Source: JBBRSD01 sp038245725
GTDB lineage: Bacteria; Actinomycetota; Coriobacteriia; Anaerosomatales; JAAXUF01
Assembly (NCBI GenBank): GCA_038245725.1
Contig: JBBRSD010000001.1
Coordinates: forward strand, 310,001-374,000
Reading direction: 5' to 3'
DNA length: 64,000 nucleotides
Part shown: in pieces, positions 5,340-13,518 of the stretch
Position numbering within the stretch: position 1 is the stretch's first letter
Layout of the letters: every line of letters begins with the position of its first letter
Made by a program: the position numbers and the translations under genes
The notes under the pieces: generated by a model
What the model was told of the DNA's origin: nothing
The model's input: only the letters and a program-made list of their open reading frames with translations
Database searches by the model: none

Positions 5340-7427
5340 ATGGCGAAGCTGTCCTTCGCCGGATTCAAGGATCCGGTGCTTCGACCGCGCTTCATCATCT
5401 GGATCGGCATTGCCGTTCTTCTGATGATCGCGATAATGATCCCGGTGCTGGGGGTGACTTCCACCCGCTGGTTCTGCGCCAACGCCTGCCACAAGGTGCA
5501 AGACGACACAATCACCGCATACCGGCACTCGAGCCACGTCAACGTCAGTTGCCTTTCGTGCCACATGCCGGTCAACGCGAGCCCGGTCGTCTTCATGATG
5601 CACAAAGTCGAAGCACTCGGGGAGCTGTATCTGACGCTCTCCAACAAGTTCCCGCTCCCGCTCAACGCGGAAGACGAAGTCGCGCTCATCATGGGTGCCG
5701 AGCAATGCACCCAATGCCACAACCCGGCGAACCGCATCGTCACGCCGAGCTCGGGCATGAAGATCGACCACAACAAACACAGCGCGAAGAACATCCCGTG
5801 CACGGTCTGTCACAACCGGATCGCGCACAAAGAGGACTTCGCCATGACGCTGACCCAACCCGCGACTCATCAGAAGAACCGAACGCACGACAACTTCATG
5901 CTGATGACGGCGTGCTTCCGATGCCACGGCCAAGAAGACAACTCGCCCGCCCTCGGCGCCTGCACTGCATGCCACACCGCCGACTACCCGCTCAAGCCAG
6001 CCAGCCACTTCGACCCCGCCTTCTTCCCCAAGGGTCACGCCGGCATGGCGAAAAGCGCCGAGGAGACGGTGACCGAGGCGCTCAAGGAAGCCAACATCGC
6101 GACGGTCACGCCAGAAGTGAAGTCAGAGTGGAAGCAGACCGGCGGTTCTAAGGAGACGCTCGGTCAGAAGCTGATCCCCGTCAAGGCGGTCTTCTACTGT
6201 GGCACCTGCCACAGGCAGGAGTTCTGCACGAACTGCCACGGCACGCCGATACCTCACTCAGACGAATTCAAGGCTCCGAAGCAGGCAGGCGATCCTCTCG
6301 GCCACCCGGCGCAGTCGAAGGTCATCGGAGCAAAGTGCCTGATGTGTCACGGCGATAACAACAAGACGAACTTCTGCAGGGATTGTCATCACGGAAAGAA
6401 GCTCGGCTACGCGTTCAACCCGGCACAGCCGTGGCTGATTCAACACCCGAAGGCCGTCGCCAAGGCCGGCGTGAAGCCCTGCACCGCGAGCTGCCACGCG
6501 GCGAACTTCTGCAGCGTTTGCCACACGAGCCGCAGGATTATTCCGGGCTCGCATAGTAGTTTGCTGTGGGTTCACCCGGCAACGCCCTCCAGGTCGTTCT
6601 ACGGCTCGAGGCCCGCAACACCCAGTGCCGGGCATGCGTTGGCTGCAAAGCAGTCGATCGAGTCGTGCCAGGTGTGCCACGGCGCGGCGGGGATCAACTC
6701 CCCGTTCTGCACGGGCTGCCACAAGGCTCAAGTGCCACACACCGAGGAGTTCAGGAAGTTCCACGGGGCGACCGGCCGCAAGAACCCGGTTGTATGCCGA
6801 AACTGCCATGGCTTCGTGGAGTTGTGCAGCGACTGCCACCACGTCGGAGCGTCGAACGCGGCACGGTGGATCAACCTACACGGGTCGTCGGTCGACAAGA
6901 ACGGTTCGGAGTCGTGTCTCGCCAAGTGCCACAAGAAGACTGACTGTCAGAGCTGCCACACGAGCAGGCGGGTCAAGCCGAGTTCGCACAGCGCCGGACT
7001 CTTCGTCAGGCGGGCGGGCAAGGCGATCGGCAACCACGCCGCGCTTTTCGACAAGGACAGTTCGGTATGCACGTTCTGCCACTCGGGAGTTCAGGCAAGC
7101 CTGCCGAACTCGAGGTTCTGCAACAATTGCCACAGGATCACCATGCCGCACAACTTCAACCAAGGCATTCCGCAGAAGTTCGAGCACAAGATGGGCTTCC
7201 AGAAGAAGCGGTTCAGCAGGGCGCTTTGCCTCAGGTGTCACGAGCAGACGTTCTGTGACAACTGCCATCACGCTGCTGGTGCGAGAAGCGGGGCGCCGTG
7301 GCTCCGATTCCACCCGAACGTGGTGAAGAAGAGCGGCGCGAATGCGTGCTTCGTATGCCACCAGGAGACGTTCTGCTCTGACTGCCATGTGAACAGGGCG
7401 CAGGGACTCATAAAGCTCGGGTTCTAG
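5340..7427 (+). CDS. Membrane-anchored 24-haem cytochrome c with NapC/NrfH-like head
   Basis: A 695-residue protein. An N-terminal membrane helix (about 18-40) is followed at once by haem sites, as in NapC/NrfH quinol dehydrogenases. I count 24 haem-binding motifs: 21 CxxCH and three CX3CH (C46-H51, C381-H386, C526-H531). Hemes 1-6 lie at residues 46-212. Hemes 7-12, 13-18 and 19-24 form three similar blocks (starting near 287, 443 and 577). Each block ends in a W-x3-H-x6-K-x-G segment, a close haem pair and (twice) a TSRR sequence. This should be an extracytoplasmic electron conduit taking electrons from menaquinol to an unknown acceptor (metal, mineral or partner reductase). Start ATG 5340 follows AAGGAG. 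No reductase gene is adjacent, and a terminator follows. Confidence 0.93.
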   Translation: MAKLSFAGFKDPVLRPRFIIWIGIAVLLMIAIMIPVLGVTSTRWFCANACHKVQDDTITAYRHSSHVNVSCLSCHMPVNASPVVFMMHKVEALGELYLTLSNKFPLPLNAEDEVALIMGAEQCTQCHNPANRIVTPSSGMKIDHNKHSAKNIPCTVCHNRIAHKEDFAMTLTQPATHQKNRTHDNFMLMTACFRCHGQEDNSPALGACTACHTADYPLKPASHFDPAFFPKGHAGMAKSAEETVTEALKEANIATVTPEVKSEWKQTGGSKETLGQKLIPVKAVFYCGTCHRQEFCTNCHGTPIPHSDEFKAPKQAGDPLGHPAQSKVIGAKCLMCHGDNNKTNFCRDCHHGKKLGYAFNPAQPWLIQHPKAVAKAGVKPCTASCHAANFCSVCHTSRRIIPGSHSSLLWVHPATPSRSFYGSRPATPSAGHALAAKQSIESCQVCHGAAGINSPFCTGCHKAQVPHTEEFRKFHGATGRKNPVVCRNCHGFVELCSDCHHVGASNAARWINLHGSSVDKNGSESCLAKCHKKTDCQSCHTSRRVKPSSHSAGLFVRRAGKAIGNHAALFDKDSSVCTFCHSGVQASLPNSRFCNNCHRITMPHNFNQGIPQKFEHKMGFQKKRFSRALCLRCHEQTFCDNCHHAAGARSGAPWLRFHPNVVKKSGANACFVCHQETFCSDCHVNRAQGLIKLGF

Positions 7428-7457
7428 CACGGATGAGAGACTGAACGCCAACGACTG

Positions 7458-7495
7458 GAGCCCGGCCCCTCGACGGCGCCGGGCTCCTCCTTTTC
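7458..7495 (+). terminator. Rho-independent terminator of the cytochrome gene
   Basis: A 9 bp perfect stem GAGCCCGGC/GCCGGGCTC (7458-7466 and 7478-7486) with an 11-base loop, followed by CTCCTTTTC. It ends the cytochrome transcript before tRNA-Pro. Confidence 0.8.
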
Positions 7496-7586
7496 GGCTG
7501 GTTAGCGCGTTGTTTGGCGGCGCGTGGCTCCGCAAGATGGGGGGTCTTTGCGCTTGGGAAGTGGGCGTGCTAGCATAGCGCCTCGC

Positions 7587-7663
<77 letters not shown>

Positions 7664-7674
7664 TCCGGACACAG

Positions 7675-7702
7675 ACGGCAGGCCGCTTTCGCGGCCTGCC
7701 GT
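7675..7702 (+). terminator. Hairpin after tRNA-Pro
   Basis: A 12 bp perfect stem ACGGCAGGCCGC/GCGGCCTGCCGT with a TTTC loop, 11 bases after the tRNA CCA. There is no long T run (TCGGCTAT follows), so it may be a terminator or a processing/stability hairpin. Confidence 0.6.
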
Positions 7703-7717
7703 TCGGCTATCTAGGCG

Positions 7718-8413
7718 GTGTGCGTGCTCCAGGCGTTTATGCACTGGCTCGGGTTCGGGCTGTGCCACCAGATCCCCGCCAGATCGTTTTCCGGCGGCGG
7801 TGTCCAGCTGCCTGTTTGCTCGCGAGATACCGGGATCTACGTCGGCTGCTGCGTCTCGCTCTTGGTCATCGCCGTTCTGCATCGTCCCGACCGCCCGCGC
7901 GAGTTTCCAAGTGTGTGGGGATGGATCGCGTTCGCGACCATGGTGGGATCGATGGCTGTGGACGGAATCACCGAGAACCTTGGGCTGCGCTCCACGACAA
8001 ATGAGCTGCGCCTCATCACGGGACTCCTCTGCGGCTACGCGATCGCAATGCTGTTGACCCCCATGCTCAACGACAGCGTATGGAAGACGTCGCAGCCTCA
8101 GCGGGTACTTGATCCGCCGTTGAGGCTGGTCATGTGGCTCCTAACCGTCCCGGTCATGTACGTGGCGATCTGGTGGGGCGGACCGCTCTTGGGCGTGCTC
8201 TATCCCATGCTGGCAGCAGTGGCGGTCATAACGACCCTGACCTGTGTCAACCTAGTGATGGTGTGCCTGGCGCCGTGGTTCGAACGCAGGGCGTCGAGAC
8301 TTCTCGATCTCTGGCCTGCGGTCGCGGTGGCGCTCTGTCTCACGTTTCTCGAGGTGGGGCTCTCGGGAGTTCTCAAGGGCGTCCTCATCGGGGCCGTGTC
8401 CCGCCTCTCTTAG
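7718..8413 (+). CDS. DUF2085 family membrane protein
   Basis: A 231-residue membrane protein with about six hydrophobic segments. The N-terminal block (GLCHQIPARSF, then PVCSRDTGIYVGCCVSLLV) is the DUF2085 signature: a His-Gln pair and a C-SR(D/C) motif at the edge of a membrane helix. Function is unknown. Histidine and cysteine near the membrane suggest metal or redox involvement, but this is a guess. Start GTG 7718 is preferred on length; GTG 7724 and ATG 7739 are also possible, and none has a strong ribosome site. Confidence 0.7.
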   Translation: MCVLQAFMHWLGFGLCHQIPARSFSGGGVQLPVCSRDTGIYVGCCVSLLVIAVLHRPDRPREFPSVWGWIAFATMVGSMAVDGITENLGLRSTTNELRLITGLLCGYAIAMLLTPMLNDSVWKTSQPQRVLDPPLRLVMWLLTVPVMYVAIWWGGPLLGVLYPMLAAVAVITTLTCVNLVMVCLAPWFERRASRLLDLWPAVAVALCLTFLEVGLSGVLKGVLIGAVSRLS

Positions 8414-8521
8414 GCGGACGAAAGCGTTGTATTCCGCGCAAGATGCGGGTCGATGTGCCGCGTTGCGTGTCAGACCCTCCGTCTACGCTCTTCTCGAACA
8501 CCCGTTCGAAGGAGGTAGTCG

Positions 8522-8908
8522 ATGTCGGTCCGCCCATTTGAGATCACATTCGGAGGAGCGCTGGACAGGCTGGTCGGCAAGGCCATCCGCTCACACATTC
8601 CCCGGTCGGTCGCCGACGACGCACGTAGGGCCACGCAGCGCGCGTTGGGGGTGGCTACAGACGCCGTCGCGTCTACCAAGATGAGGTCGCGCGCCGAGGC
8701 GTACTTCTCGGCGGTTGTGCGGCGATCCGTGGTGCGAGGGGAGGCCGGACCAGGTGCCGCCGCGAGGCTTGTCGCAGCCGCGGTGGTGGCGGATCTGCGG
8801 GAGGGGGGCAGAGACGAACCGGCTATATGGCGAGAACTCGAACATGGCTGGGGCGCGCGTCTGCCACGCGATCTGCTCGAGGAGTACCGCTTGAGCCTGT
8901 GCGGGTGA
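8522..8908 (+). CDS. Hypothetical protein, Ala/Arg-rich and helical
   Basis: A 128-residue protein that I do not recognise. It has no membrane segment, no signal peptide and only one cysteine (near the C-terminus). It is rich in Arg and Ala, with a central segment of the form AEAYFSAVVRRSVVRGEAG and a C-terminal REL-x-H-GWGARLPRDLLEEYR. It is expected to be a soluble helical protein. Expression is well supported: AAGGAGGT at 8509-8516 lies five bases before the ATG. It sits alone between the DUF2085 gene and a convergent lipoprotein gene. Confidence 0.65.
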   Translation: MSVRPFEITFGGALDRLVGKAIRSHIPRSVADDARRATQRALGVATDAVASTKMRSRAEAYFSAVVRRSVVRGEAGPGAAARLVAAAVVADLREGGRDEPAIWRELEHGWGARLPRDLLEEYRLSLCG

Positions 8909-8920
8909 TGCGCCGCTGCT

Positions 8921-9367
8921 TCAGCGACTTCCGGCGAAGAGGATGTCGCCTTTCTCGCCCACGAACCAGATGCGTTTGGAGCTTAGACGGCCCGATGTCG
9001 GGCCGGTGGCCTCGACCACAACGACGGCTGGCTTCGCGTCGAAGCTTCCGCGTTCGACGTAAAGAGGTACGCCGGCGGTGTCGCTTGGGAACGTCTTGGT
9101 GAGAAGGTCGGCGACTTTGGAAGCGGTCGCACCGTGCCGGCGCAGCGCCGCCAGCGCGGCGTGTCGCAACTTCGGTCCGTCCGTGGTGGGCTGATCGGCG
9201 AGGTGGCCCGTGTCCACGGACGCCAGCAACGTTATGGCGGCGGATCGGTCGTAGTCCTTGCCGTTCTCCACGTATGCAGGGCTCTTTGGCGCACAACCCG
9301 CGAGAAGCACCGCGGCTACCGCGACAGCTGCAATCACTGCGAGCGTCGCGCGAACTGTCCTGCCCAC
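8921..9367 (-). CDS. Putative lipoprotein of unknown function
   Basis: A 148-residue protein with an N-terminal Arg, a hydrophobic stretch (residues 6-21) and a lipobox LLAG-C25, so it should be lipid-modified at Cys25 and anchored outside the cell. The mature part is about 124 residues, with an Ala/Leu helix region followed by alternating strands (VPLYVERGSF, PAVVVVEATG, RIWFVGEKGDILFA), a shape reminiscent of small fold domains found in secreted proteins. I cannot name the family. Start GTG 9367 follows GGGAGGT with a 6-base spacer. It converges with the hypothetical gene at 8908. Confidence 0.75.
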   Translation of the reverse strand: MGRTVRATLAVIAAVAVAAVLLAGCAPKSPAYVENGKDYDRSAAITLLASVDTGHLADQPTTDGPKLRHAALAALRRHGATASKVADLLTKTFPSDTAGVPLYVERGSFDAKPAVVVVEATGPTSGRLSSKRIWFVGEKGDILFAGSR

Positions 9368-9451
9368 CGCAGACCTCCCATCGTCGGGTACCTACCATAG
9401 TAGTCCATGAGCGTTACCGCGCTCGAAGTCCATGACAGGAGGTACGTCAGC

Positions 9452-10255
9452 GTGAGCGCAGTAATCTGTTTTCTCTCTGATTTCGGTCTCGACGACACGT
9501 GGGTGGGCGTATGCCACGCGGTCATCCACGCACATTGCCCGGAAGCTCATGTGGTCGATCTTGCGCATGGAATCGAGCCGTACAACGTGCGAAAAGGGGC
9601 GATCGTCGCCGCGTCTGGTGCGTACCAGCTTCCCGAAGCCATACACCTTGCTGCCATCGACCCGGGTGTCGGTGGACCCCGACGCGACATATGTATCGTT
9701 GCCCAGCGTGGCACCCGTTTCGTTGGGCCGGACAACGGGCTACTCCTGCCGGCAGCCGAGCGCTGCGGGGGAATCGCTGCCGTGTATTGCATCGCCGAAT
9801 CGATGCCAGACGAGGGCAGGCCTTTGCCGACGTTTCACGCCAGAGATGTACTTGCTCCAGCCGCGGCGGCGCTGGCGTGCGGTATCACTCCGGCGCACCT
9901 GGGCGAGCGCATCGACCTTGCCTCGCTCATCGCAGCTCCATTTGGGTCTTGCAGTCGCGAAGGCGACTACGTCGTCGGCGAGGTTCTGGATGCCGACCGA
10001 TTCGGTTCGCTGCGCTTCAACGTGCCCACCGACTCGATAGAAGAACTGGGTCTTCGGGGGGACAAGCTCGTCGTCGAGCTGGGCCACAACTCGCTCACCG
10101 TGCCCTTCAGGCGGACCTTCTCGGATGTTGGGGAGGGAGAGCCAGTGCTGCTCGTCGACTCGTCGGGGTGGCTTACCCTCGCGATAAACCAGGGCAACGC
10201 ACTCGACCGATACGGCGTTTCCCCTGGCACGCACACCCGTCTTCGCGTGTCGTGA
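9452..10255 (+). CDS. SAM hydrolase/hydroxide adenosyltransferase (DUF62 family)
   Basis: A 267-residue protein of the SAM hydroxide adenosyltransferase/fluorinase superfamily. Segments seen: LSDFGLDDTWVGVCHAVI near the start, IDPGVGGPRRD, FVGPDNGLLLP, TFHARDVLAPAAA and a C-terminal beta domain with a W-LTLAINQGNA segment. Family members cleave S-adenosylmethionine to adenosine and methionine using water; the halogenase version is rare. The GTG at 9452 is chosen because AGGAGGT (9437-9443) is eight bases upstream. The next same-strand gene but one encodes MTA phosphorylase, also a SAM-derived nucleoside enzyme. Confidence 0.9.
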   Translation: MSAVICFLSDFGLDDTWVGVCHAVIHAHCPEAHVVDLAHGIEPYNVRKGAIVAASGAYQLPEAIHLAAIDPGVGGPRRDICIVAQRGTRFVGPDNGLLLPAAERCGGIAAVYCIAESMPDEGRPLPTFHARDVLAPAAAALACGITPAHLGERIDLASLIAAPFGSCSREGDYVVGEVLDADRFGSLRFNVPTDSIEELGLRGDKLVVELGHNSLTVPFRRTFSDVGEGEPVLLVDSSGWLTLAINQGNALDRYGVSPGTHTRLRVS

Positions 10256-10322
10256 TTCGCGTGTCAGACCTCGTCGGTACAGTGCACGTAGCAGACACGA
10301 CGTGAGCAGAAGGCGGCACAAG

Positions 10323-11327
10323 ATGAAGGCGACCTACGTGAACGAGCTGGCAGAGGGAATGAAGGTGAATGCAACGTTCGCGTTGCGTGCCAAGGAGATG
10401 CGGGCCGCTCGGACCGGTGAGGCGTTCTTGGTCCTGGAACTCGCCGATCGTTCAGGCCGGATTCCGGCCGTCTACTTCCGACCGGCGCCCGGATCGTCCT
10501 CAATACCCGTGGGCAGCATCGTTCGGGTCAAGGGGACTGTCACGCGCTTCCGCGGAAGCAAGCGAATCGCAGTTGAGATGCTCTGCGCCGAGTCATCCGC
10601 GGATTCCAAGGATTTCATCGGCGCGGGTCCTCGCTCGTCGGACGAACTGATCGCGGAACTCAAAGGTCTTGCAGCGACAGTGAGCGAGCCTCAACTGCGC
10701 TCATTGTTGCGGGCGGTCTTTGGAGACGCCGAGTTCCTTGAGCGATTCTCGCAATGCCCCGGGTCGCAGTCATATCACCACGCATATTCGGGTGGCCTTA
10801 TCGAGCACACCGTCAGCGTCGCGACTTTGTGCCGGGCGCTTGCCGATCAGTACGAGCAAGCGGACTTGGATCTTCTGCTGACGGCAGCACTCCTCCATGA
10901 CATCGGGAAGTGTGACGAACTCGCGTTCGACACCTCGATCGAATACACAGACCGAGGTCGGCTTCTCGGCCACGTTGTCTTGGGCGTGCAGCGGCTTGAG
11001 GCGGTCATCTCGCGCAAGCGAGTCAAAATCGCCCCGCGGTTGCTCATGCGTCTCGAGCACGCGATGCTCTCACACCACGGCGAGCTGGAGTGGGGTTCGC
11101 CGAAGCGCCCCTCGACGCTAGAGGCATTGCTGCTTCATCACGTCGACAATCTCGACGCGAAAGCCGCGGGCTTCTCGGCTGTGCTAGGCGGTGCAATGCG
11201 GGCCGACGAGCCATGGACCGACGCGAGCAATCTCTTCAGGCGCCCCCTGTACGCTCCGAGAGCGATCGAAGACGATCGGCCCCATCCCGCGGAGGAGGAC
11301 GCCCAGCACTGCCGGCTCACGGCTTGA
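10323..11327 (+). CDS. OB-fold and HD-domain protein, YhaM-like 3'-5' exoribonuclease
   Basis: A 334-residue protein. Residues about 15-90 form an OB-type nucleic-acid-binding domain. Residues about 145-290 form an HD domain, with H162 (GLIEHTVSV), the HD pair H192-D193 (LLHDIGKCDE), and later MLSHHGELEWGS and LLLHHVDNLDAK metal-ligand segments. This order matches YhaM/CBF1, a Mn-dependent 3'-5' exonuclease acting on single-stranded RNA and DNA. The ATG at 10323 follows AAGGCGG; an in-frame GTG at 10302 has no ribosome site. The C-terminal 30 residues are polar and variable. Confidence 0.85.
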   Translation: MKATYVNELAEGMKVNATFALRAKEMRAARTGEAFLVLELADRSGRIPAVYFRPAPGSSSIPVGSIVRVKGTVTRFRGSKRIAVEMLCAESSADSKDFIGAGPRSSDELIAELKGLAATVSEPQLRSLLRAVFGDAEFLERFSQCPGSQSYHHAYSGGLIEHTVSVATLCRALADQYEQADLDLLLTAALLHDIGKCDELAFDTSIEYTDRGRLLGHVVLGVQRLEAVISRKRVKIAPRLLMRLEHAMLSHHGELEWGSPKRPSTLEALLLHHVDNLDAKAAGFSAVLGGAMRADEPWTDASNLFRRPLYAPRAIEDDRPHPAEEDAQHCRLTA

Positions 11328-11432
11328 AGTTGTCAGCGCGAGCGCGTCGGCGCAGTAATCGCGTTTACTCTAGAATCGCTCACAGTGGTCGAGCATGACC
11401 GCATCGGATCCGCCACATGTCTCGAGGAGTGA

Positions 11433-12233
11433 ATGATGACCGGAACGCCCACGGCCGAGATCGGTGTCTTCGGCGGCAGCGGTTTCTACGAGTTGCTCGA
11501 GAATCCTCGCGAGCACAAGATCAACACCCCGTTCGGCGCGCCGTCCTCGGCAGTGATGGTTGGCGAGATCGGGGGCCGCTCGGTCGCCTTTCTTCCGCGT
11601 CACGGCAAGGACCACTCTTTGCCACCGCACATGATCAACTATCGCGCGAACGTGTGGGCTATGAAGGAGCTGGGAGTAACGCAGATTATCGGGCCTAACG
11701 CGTGTGGCTCATTGCAGTCTGACGTCGAGCCCGGGCACTTTGTGATCTGCGACCAGTTCGTCGATCGCACGTCGGGGCGAAAGGACACTTTCTACGACGG
11801 TCCGATAACGACCCACGTGTCTTCAGCGGACCCTTACTGCCCAACGATGCGCGAAGTGGCAGTGGCGAAAGCCGCGGAACTGGGAATCACAACGCATCCG
11901 ACCGGGACCGTCGTCGTCATCCAGGGTCCGCGGTTCTCGACTCGCTCCGAGTCGAAGTGGTTCGCGGCCCAGGGATGGGAGGTCATCAACATGACCCAGT
12001 ATCCCGAGTGCTATCTCGCCCGCGAGCTTGAGATCTGCTACGTGAATATTTCGCTGATCACGGATCACGACGTTGGCGCCGAAGGCGCCGAGCCAGTTAG
12101 CAACGACCAGGTGATCCGCGTGTTCAATGAGAACAACAGCAAGGTCAAGAGCCTCATCTACTCGATGATTCCCGCGCTCCCCGAAGTGCGCATGTGCGTG
12201 TGCTCTCACGCGCTCGAAGGGGCGGCATTTTAG
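11433..12233 (+). CDS. mtnP: S-methyl-5'-thioadenosine phosphorylase
   Basis: A 266-residue class I nucleoside phosphorylase. Visible motifs: IGVFGGSGFYELL (phosphate loop), LPRHGKDHSLPPHMINYRAN, IGPNACGSL, IQGPRFSTRSES and INMTQYPE, with SLITDHDVG near the end (the Asp that contacts the 6-amino group of adenine). It splits methylthioadenosine into adenine and methylthioribose-1-phosphate for methionine and purine salvage. The family also includes methylthioinosine phosphorylases; the Asp in TDHD favours adenosine substrates. GAGGAG precedes the tandem ATG ATG start. Confidence 0.92.
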   Translation: MMTGTPTAEIGVFGGSGFYELLENPREHKINTPFGAPSSAVMVGEIGGRSVAFLPRHGKDHSLPPHMINYRANVWAMKELGVTQIIGPNACGSLQSDVEPGHFVICDQFVDRTSGRKDTFYDGPITTHVSSADPYCPTMREVAVAKAAELGITTHPTGTVVVIQGPRFSTRSESKWFAAQGWEVINMTQYPECYLARELEICYVNISLITDHDVGAEGAEPVSNDQVIRVFNENNSKVKSLIYSMIPALPEVRMCVCSHALEGAAF

Positions 12234-12290
12234 ACGACAGGGTCGGGCGGGGCCGTTTGCGGCGCCCTACTCCGGCTCGCTGGAGGCGAA

Positions 12291-13418
12291 ATGTTCGATA
12301 TCCCATCGTATCGAGTGGGCAAGCTCTTCGGCATCCCGCTCGAAGTGAATCTGAGCTGGATCGTCATCTTCGCGCTTGTCTCACTTTCTCTCGGCGCGGG
12401 GTACTACCCGTCGATTCCCGAGGCGAGCGGCGCCCCTCGCATCCTGCTTGCGCTTGTGGGCATTCTGAGTGCGCTGTTCTTCTTCGCCTCCATCGTGGTG
12501 CACGAGCTGGCGCATTCGCTCGTGACCCGCGCAGCCGGTGGCCACGTGGAAAAGATCACGCTGTTCATCTTCGGCGGCGTGTCCGAACTCACGGACGAGC
12601 CTATCTCCCCGAGCCGTGAGTTCCTGATGGCGGCGGCGGGGCCGGCGATGAGTATCGTGATTGCGCTTCTGTGCTTCGGGGGCTACGCGTTGACGGCGAC
12701 TCGCGGATTCCCCTGGTACGTGTGGGCTCCTCTGCAGTACCTTGCGGCAATCAACTTCTTCGTCGGCGTGTTCAACCTGCTACCGGGGTTCCCGCTCGAT
12801 GGGGGTCGCGTCCTCCGATCGATCCTGTGGGGGATCACGGGAGACATTCTCAAGGCCACCCGGTGGGCTACGCTCTCCGGGCAGACGATCGGCTGGTCTT
12901 TGGTCGGCTACGCGGTGCTTGCCGTGTTGCACATCGTTCCCGGGTCGACCGATGTTGTGTGGCTCGGACTGGTCGGCTGGTTCATCGTGTGGCTGGCGGG
13001 CGCGTCGTATCAACAGCAGGTTGTGCGCTCGCGACTGTCAGGCGTAACGGTCGGTTCCATCATGACGCCGTCCCCGCGGACCGTTCCAGGCGATGTTACC
13101 GTTGAGGATCTCTTGCACGAGCATGTCCTCGGCGGACATCACAGTCGCTATCCGGTGTTGTTCGAGGGCGCCGTCCACGGGTTGGTCTCGCTTGACGACA
13201 TCCGGGCGGTGGCCCGCCCGGACTGGCCGTTTGTTCGCGTCATCGATGTGGCGAATCGCGATCTGGGATCGATTACGGTCCCCTCCGACGCGCATGTTGA
13301 TTCTGTGCTGGCTCGACTCACCTCCAACAAGCCCGGCGCACTGCTGGTGGTCGAGGGCGGGAGACTCGCGGGAATCGTCACCCGCACCGATATCATCGCT
13401 GCAATCCAGAAGCCGTAG
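12291..13418 (+). CDS. Site-2 (M50) membrane metalloprotease with C-terminal CBS pair
   Basis: A 375-residue protein. The N-terminal 230 residues hold about six membrane segments with the zinc motif H71-E72-L-A-H75 and the second metal ligand in NLLPGFPLD170GG. Residues about 255-375 form two CBS repeats (VGSIMTPSPRTVP, then LVSLDDIRAV and VEGGRLAGIVTRTDIIAAI). It belongs to the Rip3/SpoIVFB-like group, which cuts membrane substrates such as anti-sigma factors under control of a ligand bound to the CBS pair. No sigma/anti-sigma pair is nearby, so the substrate is unknown. Confidence 0.93.
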   Translation: MFDIPSYRVGKLFGIPLEVNLSWIVIFALVSLSLGAGYYPSIPEASGAPRILLALVGILSALFFFASIVVHELAHSLVTRAAGGHVEKITLFIFGGVSELTDEPISPSREFLMAAAGPAMSIVIALLCFGGYALTATRGFPWYVWAPLQYLAAINFFVGVFNLLPGFPLDGGRVLRSILWGITGDILKATRWATLSGQTIGWSLVGYAVLAVLHIVPGSTDVVWLGLVGWFIVWLAGASYQQQVVRSRLSGVTVGSIMTPSPRTVPGDVTVEDLLHEHVLGGHHSRYPVLFEGAVHGLVSLDDIRAVARPDWPFVRVIDVANRDLGSITVPSDAHVDSVLARLTSNKPGALLVVEGGRLAGIVTRTDIIAAIQKP

Positions 13419-13455
13419 CACGGGAGGACTCTCGTCAGATCGGGCAAGATACCGC

Positions 13456-13484
13456 TTGTCCCGCTTTGTAACAGTTGTTACGAT
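13456..13484 (+). promoter_or_regulatory. Candidate rex promoter
   Basis: TTGTCC (13456-13461), a 17 bp spacer, TACGAT (13479-13484), 34 bases before the rex start. Each hexamer matches consensus at four positions. A Rex-like palindrome overlaps the spacer and -10. Confidence 0.5.
13466..13483. promoter_or_regulatory. Rex-operator-like palindrome, probable autoregulation site
   Basis: The 18 bp TTGTAACAGTTGTTACGA has GTAACA/TGTTAC arms and TTGT/ACgA ends, similar in size and symmetry to Rex operators (TTGTGAAC...GTTCACAA type). It lies in the rex promoter, as in several actinobacteria where Rex represses its own operon at low NADH. Confidence 0.55.
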
Positions 13485-13518
13485 ATGCGAACGGACCGCG
13501 CGTCATCCGAGGCAGCCA

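Noticed and set aside
13093..13518. Upstream extension of rex into the M50 protease gene
   Set aside because: It is the +1/+2 shadow of the protease CBS region; Rex homology starts at GTG 13519.
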